From the NCBI GenBank assembly GCA_043802345.1, contig JAZDLC010000490.1:1-18934 (forward strand): 18,934 bases of DNA. Reading direction: 5' to 3'. The translations under genes were made by a program, and so were the position numbers. Position 1 is the first letter of the stretch. Every line of letters starts with the position of its first letter. The notes beneath the pieces are model-generated. The model did no database searches and was not told the DNA's origin. It worked only from the letters and a program-made list of their open reading frames with translations. Shown one piece after another: positions 14,169-18,934 of the stretch. The DNA comes from JAZDLC01 sp043802345 (GTDB lineage Bacteria; Planctomycetota; B15-G4; JADJEK01).

Positions 14169-14376
14169 GGCTGCTTCTGCTCCGATAGGGGGAACGTAGA
14201 TCGATCGCCCAAGAAGGGCTTGGCGGAATCATGCCCAGGGATCCATGCGCGACAATTGAAAAACACGGAATATGCACAATTCACAATTCACCAACAGGCT
14301 GATGGTGCTTTTTTGTGGATATGTGATGTTTCACAATCGCGCATATGGCGCGTTTTTAACTTCAGTAGACGGGTAG
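14169..14376. promoter_or_regulatory. AT-rich glnA upstream region with palindromes and repeats
   Basis: This region is much richer in A and T than its surroundings. It holds TGTGA-TGTT-TCACA (14322-14335), a perfect inverted repeat; a tandem TCACAAT repeat just after 14280; and a 19-bp near-palindrome CACCAACAGGCTGATGGTG (14289-14307) followed by six T. CGCGC-ATATG-GCGCG (14339-14353) is followed by TTTTT. TTGTGA recurs on the minus strand. The TGTGA/TCACA repeat recalls the GlnR/TnrA arms (TGTNA...TNACA), but its 4-base spacer differs from their 7. A GG-N10-GC pair with the sigma-54 spacing lies at about 14222-14239 on the minus strand, but the rest of the match is poor. No sigma-70 promoter is assigned with confidence. 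Confidence 0.5.
14289..14314 (+). terminator. Plus-strand terminator-like palindrome upstream of glnA
   Basis: CACCA-A-CAG-G-CTG-A-TGGTG is palindromic except for one A-A pair and the centre. CTTTTTT follows on the plus strand, as in an intrinsic terminator. No plus-strand gene precedes it, so it would end a transcript antisense to the glnA start, or the palindrome is a protein-binding operator instead. Confidence 0.4.
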
Positions 14377-17300
14377 TCACCCCTCCAGCGGATACTGGCC
14401 CAGCTCCTGGATCAGAGCCTCATACCCTCTCAGGTCGATCAGCCCCAGACTCTGGACCGCGCGCACCGCGACCATCTGTTCGGACCAGGAGCCTGGCTGA
14501 TCCCCGACCTCCAGCAGTCTCTCGTACGCGAACAGATACGGCTCCTCACCGGCGGGAAGATGTGCCTCCAGGTCGAGGAGCCACTCTCTCGCCGCCCTGC
14601 CGGCCCGCAGCACCTTCTTTGTGAACTGCTGCCTCGCTTCCGCGCTCACCGCGGAGAGTCCCGGCAGCGTCCAGAGGTGCGCGAGTGCTCTGTGGATGTG
14701 TCGTGAGGTGAAGCGTGCCAGCCGCTGCTTCGGCGGAGATTCAGCCGGAGACGAGTAAAGAAGGAAACAGAGTTCCTCGTAGGCGGTCACGACCCGCAAC
14801 ACCTTCTCGTGGTCGCAGACGAAAGCGGTCGCCATGGCCCGCAGCGCCTCCCGTTCCCTGCCGGCGAGGCTGCTGTTCCGGGCGAGCAGATCGGACCACA
14901 GATCCCGCTGGTGCTCCCCGGCACGGCGGAGGACCTTGGAGAACCACCGGAGTTGCCGCTGGCGCAGTGACTTCAGCTCTCGAAACTCCTCCCATTCCAG
15001 CTCTGAAGCGTTGAGAGCCAGCAGATCCTCCGCCAGCTGGTATCCGGCCCATCCGACCGGCTCCTTCCCGGGAAGCGCCAGCCCCAGGTACTGCACATCG
15101 AACTCCGCGCGCAGGCGCACTGCCTCCAGAACCACGGGCCTGCGCATGCGGTGGATCTTGCGCCGCGCCACGTCGAACCCGGCCCGACCGGTGAACACCC
15201 TCAGCGGCTGCGTATCCGGGTTGAGCACATCCTTGACGGTCACGACCAGCCGGGAAACCAGGAGGCGCACCGAGCAAAACAGGAACCACGTCCCGACCAG
15301 CGGGAACAGGAACACCTTTCCCCGTGAGAGGTACCGCCGGTAGGAGCGGTACGGGTTGAACGTTCGCTTCTCCTTCGTCAGTTCGTCCATCGGGTAGGTC
15401 CCGAAGATGACCCGAATCAGGTTCTGCCGGTCTTCCTCCAGCAGTCTCATCACCTCGTCACCGAACCGCCTGCGGATCAACTCGTCCCTTCCTGAATTCC
15501 GCGACAGGAAGTGCAGCGCGTTGAATTCGCTGGTCCGGTAGAGGAGGGTGCCGTCTGTTCCGGAAACGGTGATCGCTTCTTCCCTCCGGGACACGGTCCC
15601 CTGTTCACGCTCCCTGGACAGATCCGCCCGCTTCCGGAGCCACTTCCGGAAGAGCTCGAGATCCCGCGGGTCGGCGCCCTCCAGATCCTCCAGTGGAACG
15701 CAGTGCTGGTTGTACTCGATGATCAGGCGGGCCGTGTGTTGAGCGACGGCGTGGGTGATGAAGTTGAACCAGACGTAGGGACCCGCGACTCCGCCCTTGC
15801 CCCGTCCGATATCCAGCCTCAGCAGCCGCTTCTTCTCCCGCTTGCCGTACCCCAGCCGGTTGATCCGCACGTTCTCCAGGGTCAGATTCCCGAGCAGCAT
15901 GTTCGCCACGGAGGTGTCGTTGCGATGGAAGTACGCTCCATCCAGGAAGGAGCGGTAGAAGAGCAGGGTTGACTCCCAGCAACGGGGCACGGCCAGTTGC
16001 TCCCCCGCGCGCTCCGCCTTGCGATTCAGCAGCGGATCGGCGAGGCCCTGAGCCACGAACTGCCGGCGCACCCGCGCGTCCGCTTCCGGATCCGCGTTCC
16101 CACGCCCGCAGCGGACGCGCGACTCGGGCAGGATGACCCGGTCACAGAGGGTCCCGAGAATCTGCTCGCACTGACTCTCCTTGATGGTCTCCGTGAGCGG
16201 AAGGAACTGCGCCTCGGCCACCCGATCGTAGAAGTCCGCCGCCTGACCGGCGATCCGCCGGAACCAGAGTCCCAGGGCGAGCGGAATGAGGCAGAGCCCG
16301 CCCAGAATCAGGACGGGCAGCGACAGGAACTTCAGCAACGCCTCCGCGGCGACCTCCAGGAAGCCGAGCCGGGTCATCCGAACCAGCAACAGCGCCAGGC
16401 CGACAATCCCGCCGAACAGCACCAGCCGCCAGGCCGGACGGGCGGTTGCCTTCACAAGCTGCATGCCGACGCGGTCGAGGAACTGCGCTCCGGTGATGCT
16501 GCCGTACAGATCGGCGAACCAGGTGACGGTGCGATGGGCGAAGGCGAGCAGGTCACCCATGACGCGACCCAGCCGGGCCGTGGTGGAGAGCGGATCGCTG
16601 CTCCCTTCCGGCCCCATCACGAACCGGACCACCGGCAGCCGTCGAATCAGCGGCAGGCGAAAGAAACGCAGCGAGGCGTTGACCTGCCGGGCGAATTCCA
16701 GCCCCATGGTCTCCGCGATCCGAGGGCCGTTCAGGTCGCGCAGGGTCCGCACGACATCTTCCACATCCAGATCACGCACCCGGTCGGGAACGGCCCGGTC
16801 CGCGCCGGGAAGGAGCGGACCCTGCATGACAGTCGCAAGCTCCAGGTCCGCCTCCAGAAGGGTGGCCCGCCAGCCGGCCCAGGCTAACTTGGCCCCCACC
16901 GGGAATCCGGGGAGGCACTCTCTCGCGGAACGGGTGATCCAGGTTTCCAGATCCCGAGCCCGTTTCACGAGAGTCGGCACCTGCTCATCTCTCACCGGAT
17001 CGGTGAAGAAGACGATGTTCTGGTTCAAGAGCCAGGCATTTTTCTCCACCAGCCGATCGGCGGCCCGAGCCACGAACAGCGCCAACCGGGCCGCGCGAAT
17101 CAGCGGACGCAGGACCCTCAGCACACGCACCACGCGCGCCAGACGCAAGATCCGGATCGTTCTGAAGGCTGCTTCCTGACTCGCCAGCAGGCCAAACGGA
17201 ATCGAAGGGAGCAGTTCGGTCAGGAAGCGGCGTCTCAGGTAGATCAGCCTGCGCGGAGCGAGAGCCCACCGGATCGCGAAGTCGAGCAGCAACACGGCGC

Positions 17301-18489
17301 AGATCCCGGTGTCGGCCCAGGTGGTCCAGGGAACGACCCCGGGCGGAGGCGAATCGCTGTAGTGATCGACGACGATGAGACCCAGCACGGCCATGATCAG
17401 CCAGAAGACGATCGCCTCCCACGCCTGCACGGCCCGCCGGCCGAGCAGACGGTCCAGTCTGAGAGCCAGCACCCGGTCCCCCTCCAGGTTCCGCACCCTG
17501 CGGGCCATCCGGACCAGACGGCGCCAGATGCGGCGAGCCTCCGCAGACTCCTCCGCCTCCCGGGTTTCGGGGACCACCGACCCGCGCAACGCCCCGAGGA
17601 GCTTCCGGAAGGCGCCGCTAAACCGCAGCGCCAGACGATGAAGCCGGACCAGCTCTTCCAGTTCCTCCCTCGTGTCGACCTCGTAGGCCGTCATTCTGGC
17701 CTCGTCCAGCTCGCTCGTCAGGAGGATGGCGAGCCCGGACACGACTTTCAGATCCGCGAGCGTCGAGGCACCATCCAGCGCCCGGAACAGGGTCGCTTCC
17801 AGGCGGTCTCCGAACGAGCTGACCTGATCGAGGACCAGGTTGACCTCGGAGATGCTTGCCGCAGACGCGTCCCGCACGCGGAATCGGAGCTGCTGGCAAA
17901 TCCGATCCATCTCCCGAAACCGCCGGTAGCATGCCTCCATGCTTTCGGCCCCGGAATCCAGGGTGCAGCGGGCCGCCTCCAACTGCCTGCGGGCCTGATC
18001 CAGGAGGACCCGCAGACGAAGATCCCGGACTCGTTCTCGCGCTTCCCGGCCAGGATCCGACGCGGCTTCCTCCCCGGCATCGAACGTCCGCAGGCTGTTC
18101 TCGACCTCCTCCAGTTCCACCATCAGGGAGGGCGTGCCGGCCTGAGAAACCGCGCCCTCGACGCGGCCCGTGATCCGGCGCAGCAGACTCGCATACCCCT
18201 TGAGCAGGGCCAGGCCGGTCACCACCCTGTCCGGTTCCATGCTGGTGTCCCGCAGGAAATCCCTGGCTCCCTCCTCCAGCGCGCCCAGGCTCTCGGACAC
18301 CTCTTCGGTCAGGTCCGTCGCTACCTCCCCCTCGCTCCGCACGCAGATTTCAAGGGCGATCCGAATCGCCTCCCGGTACCGATCCGTGAGGGCAACGGGA
18401 TCCGCCGGCGAGTCGACCAGCCGCGACACTTCGGCGATGGCGGCGCGCAGGGCGGAGAATCTCTCGGAGAAAGCGCTTGAGACGGGCAT
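14377..18489 (-). CDS. Giant membrane protein with a voltage-sensor-like domain
   Basis: A 1370-residue protein of no family I recognise as a whole. Residues 1-345 are helical, charged and probably coiled-coil. Residues 355-470 look like an S1-S4 voltage-sensor domain of the ion transport family: S1 357-375, S2 391-409 (with D403), S3 about 419-435, and S4 441-468 with arginines at 443, 446, 449, 452, 455, 458 and 461. No S5-pore-S6 follows, and no TVGYGD-like filter is visible. Two helices (about 687-704 and 721-742) and one at 1058-1080 come later. Residues 766-930 hold regularly spaced cysteines (774, 782, 794, 837) and a conserved-looking stretch (PRCWESTLLFYRSFLDGAYFHRND). The remainder is helical and soluble. 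ATG 18489 has no ribosome site upstream, so it may be leaderless or start downstream. It lies alone, upstream of glnA. Function is unknown; a membrane-potential sensor or signalling scaffold is speculation. Confidence 0.75.
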   Translation of the reverse strand: MPVSSAFSERFSALRAAIAEVSRLVDSPADPVALTDRYREAIRIALEICVRSEGEVATDLTEEVSESLGALEEGARDFLRDTSMEPDRVVTGLALLKGYASLLRRITGRVEGAVSQAGTPSLMVELEEVENSLRTFDAGEEAASDPGREARERVRDLRLRVLLDQARRQLEAARCTLDSGAESMEACYRRFREMDRICQQLRFRVRDASAASISEVNLVLDQVSSFGDRLEATLFRALDGASTLADLKVVSGLAILLTSELDEARMTAYEVDTREELEELVRLHRLALRFSGAFRKLLGALRGSVVPETREAEESAEARRIWRRLVRMARRVRNLEGDRVLALRLDRLLGRRAVQAWEAIVFWLIMAVLGLIVVDHYSDSPPPGVVPWTTWADTGICAVLLLDFAIRWALAPRRLIYLRRRFLTELLPSIPFGLLASQEAAFRTIRILRLARVVRVLRVLRPLIRAARLALFVARAADRLVEKNAWLLNQNIVFFTDPVRDEQVPTLVKRARDLETWITRSARECLPGFPVGAKLAWAGWRATLLEADLELATVMQGPLLPGADRAVPDRVRDLDVEDVVRTLRDLNGPRIAETMGLEFARQVNASLRFFRLPLIRRLPVVRFVMGPEGSSDPLSTTARLGRVMGDLLAFAHRTVTWFADLYGSITGAQFLDRVGMQLVKATARPAWRLVLFGGIVGLALLLVRMTRLGFLEVAAEALLKFLSLPVLILGGLCLIPLALGLWFRRIAGQAADFYDRVAEAQFLPLTETIKESQCEQILGTLCDRVILPESRVRCGRGNADPEADARVRRQFVAQGLADPLLNRKAERAGEQLAVPRCWESTLLFYRSFLDGAYFHRNDTSVANMLLGNLTLENVRINRLGYGKREKKRLLRLDIGRGKGGVAGPYVWFNFITHAVAQHTARLIIEYNQHCVPLEDLEGADPRDLELFRKWLRKRADLSREREQGTVSRREEAITVSGTDGTLLYRTSEFNALHFLSRNSGRDELIRRRFGDEVMRLLEEDRQNLIRVIFGTYPMDELTKEKRTFNPYRSYRRYLSRGKVFLFPLVGTWFLFCSVRLLVSRLVVTVKDVLNPDTQPLRVFTGRAGFDVARRKIHRMRRPVVLEAVRLRAEFDVQYLGLALPGKEPVGWAGYQLAEDLLALNASELEWEEFRELKSLRQRQLRWFSKVLRRAGEHQRDLWSDLLARNSSLAGREREALRAMATAFVCDHEKVLRVVTAYEELCFLLYSSPAESPPKQRLARFTSRHIHRALAHLWTLPGLSAVSAEARQQFTKKVLRAGRAAREWLLDLEAHLPAGEEPYLFAYERLLEVGDQPGSWSEQMVAVRAVQSLGLIDLRGYEALIQELGQYPLEG

Positions 18490-18581
18490 ACAGTTGACAC
18501 GATGAGAACGGCCGCCGCCGCTGTCAACGGGCTTTAGAAGCGGTGCGACAACGCTACACTCTCCCGCTGGAAGCAGCGATG
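18490..18581. promoter_or_regulatory. Divergent promoter region with facing TTGACA hexamers
   Basis: GTTGACA (18493-18499) and TGTCAAC (18522-18528) form a 7-bp inverted repeat with a 22-base spacer. Each arm contains a perfect -35 hexamer, one on each strand. On the minus strand, TTGACA is followed 17 bases later by CATCGT, a 3/6 match to the -10 consensus. On the plus strand no good -10 follows. The repeat could be a shared operator between the giant membrane-protein gene and the small cysteine-rich gene. Confidence 0.4.
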
Positions 18582-18794
18582 ATGAACGGCTCCAGCTCCC
18601 ATCCCGATTGCATGAAGTGCGTCTTCTTCTATGTCACCTGGGAACCGGTCCACCCGCGAGGGTGCAGGGCGTACGGTTTCAAGGGACGCCGCCTGCCGTC
18701 GCTCGTCGTTCTCGCGGAATCGGGAGCCCCCTGCCAGTGTTTTCAACCGAAGCCTCCCACCGGGCCGACGGACCCGAGCCGGGCATCCTGGTGA
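18582..18794 (+). CDS. Small cysteine-rich protein of unknown function
   Basis: A 70-residue protein: CMKCVFFYVTWEPVHPRGCRAYGF, then GRRLPSLVV and SGAPCQCF. The spacing C-x2-C-x14-C-x22-C-x-C suggests a zinc or iron site. I recall similar small proteins, with the same CxxC...TW...P.GC.A.GF...P...V...G..C..F order, in several bacterial phyla as conserved hypotheticals, but cannot name a proven function. GGAAG at 18569-18573 lies 8 bases before ATG 18582 (5 before ATG 18579), so these starts are preferred to GTG 18543. Its stop overlaps the start of the pseudouridine synthase gene, so the two are probably co-translated. Confidence 0.75.
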   Translation: MNGSSSHPDCMKCVFFYVTWEPVHPRGCRAYGFKGRRLPSLVVLAESGAPCQCFQPKPPTGPTDPSRASW

Positions 18795-18934
18795 ACCGCG
18801 GCTACGAATACCGGGATTGCATACGGCCGGAGGATGCGGGATCGACCGTGATCGCCGTGCTGGCCCGGCGCTATCGAAACACCGACCGGGAGGGGTGGCT
18901 GGTGCGTCTGGACAGGGGTGAGGTGCTGCTGGAT
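18791..18934 (+). CDS. RluA-type pseudouridine synthase, N-terminal part (cut by window)
   Basis: Only the first 48 residues are present; the window ends inside the gene. MNRGYEYRDCIRPEDAG, then TVIAVLARRYRNTDREGWLVRLDRGEVLLD, matches the N-terminal S4-like segment of the RluA family of RNA pseudouridine synthases, in which a helix-turn with L-x-R-x-Y and R-x-GxVLLD is typical. GTG 18791 overlaps the preceding TGA by four bases. A longer start at GTG 18737 is possible but would overlap the previous gene by 58 bases. The catalytic aspartate (GRLDxxTSG) lies beyond the window, so the assignment rests on the N-terminus alone. Confidence 0.7.
   Translation, partial: MNRGYEYRDCIRPEDAGSTVIAVLARRYRNTDREGWLVRLDRGEVLLD

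Noticed and set aside
14322..14335. CRP site at TGTGA...TCACA
   Set aside because: The canonical CRP spacing is 6 bases; here it is 4, so a CRP call is not supported.
15997..16887. Plus-strand frames opposite the giant membrane protein
   Set aside because: Glutamine/arginine-rich shadow translations of the opposite strand with no start signals.

Overview
This window is 18.9 kb of GC-rich bacterial chromosome with tightly packed genes on both strands. I see no transposase, integrase, phage gene, CRISPR array, rRNA or tRNA. The gene set is housekeeping plus envelope: a PilT-type retraction ATPase, a feedback-type (GSI-alpha) glutamine synthetase, quinolinate synthase, an RRM RNA-binding protein, an exopolysaccharide-type trio, and secreted or lipid-anchored proteins. 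It fits an uncultured Gram-negative lineage of the Acidobacteriota / Eisenbacteria / Planctomycete-like kind. The phylum cannot be fixed from sequence alone, and that placement is inference.

Layout. 1-163: a strong hairpin, then pilT leader. 173-1405 (+): PilT-like ATPase. 1427-3425 (-): a NYN-LOTUS RNA-binding or nuclease protein, a doubtful small CxxC ORF, and a tandem LEA14/WHy lipoprotein. 3546-4061 (+): a FUN14-domain membrane protein, divergent from the NYN gene. 4062-4306: non-coding, with a long imperfect inverted repeat. 4307-5881 (-): a secreted seven-repeat, propeller-like protein. 6017-10986 (+): an envelope-polysaccharide cluster (a deacetylase-like protein with an extra N-terminal domain, a Wzx-type flippase, and a GT39/ArnT-like glycosyltransferase). 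nadA follows closely at 11014-11991. 12041-12078: a terminator between convergent nadA and an RRM gene (12139-12462, -). 12783-14168 (-): glnA, preceded by an AT-rich, palindrome-rich control region (14169-14376). 14377-18489 (-): a 1370-residue membrane protein of unknown family. 18582-18794 (+): a small cysteine-rich protein. 18791 to the window end (+): the start of an RluA-type pseudouridine synthase, overlapping the previous stop codon.

How the genes relate. The 6017-10986 genes form a plausible unit that makes, flips and trims a lipid-linked glycan. The NYN-LOTUS/LEA14 set and the FUN14 gene share a 120-bp divergent control region. glnA and its leader suggest nitrogen control, and the retained feedback arginine with loss of the adenylylation tyrosine suggests control by direct inhibition.

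The most novel object is the 1370-residue protein. It has a convincing S1-S4 voltage-sensor-like segment, with S4 carrying seven arginines spaced every third residue. No pore or selectivity filter is visible, and large soluble regions of unknown family lie on both sides.
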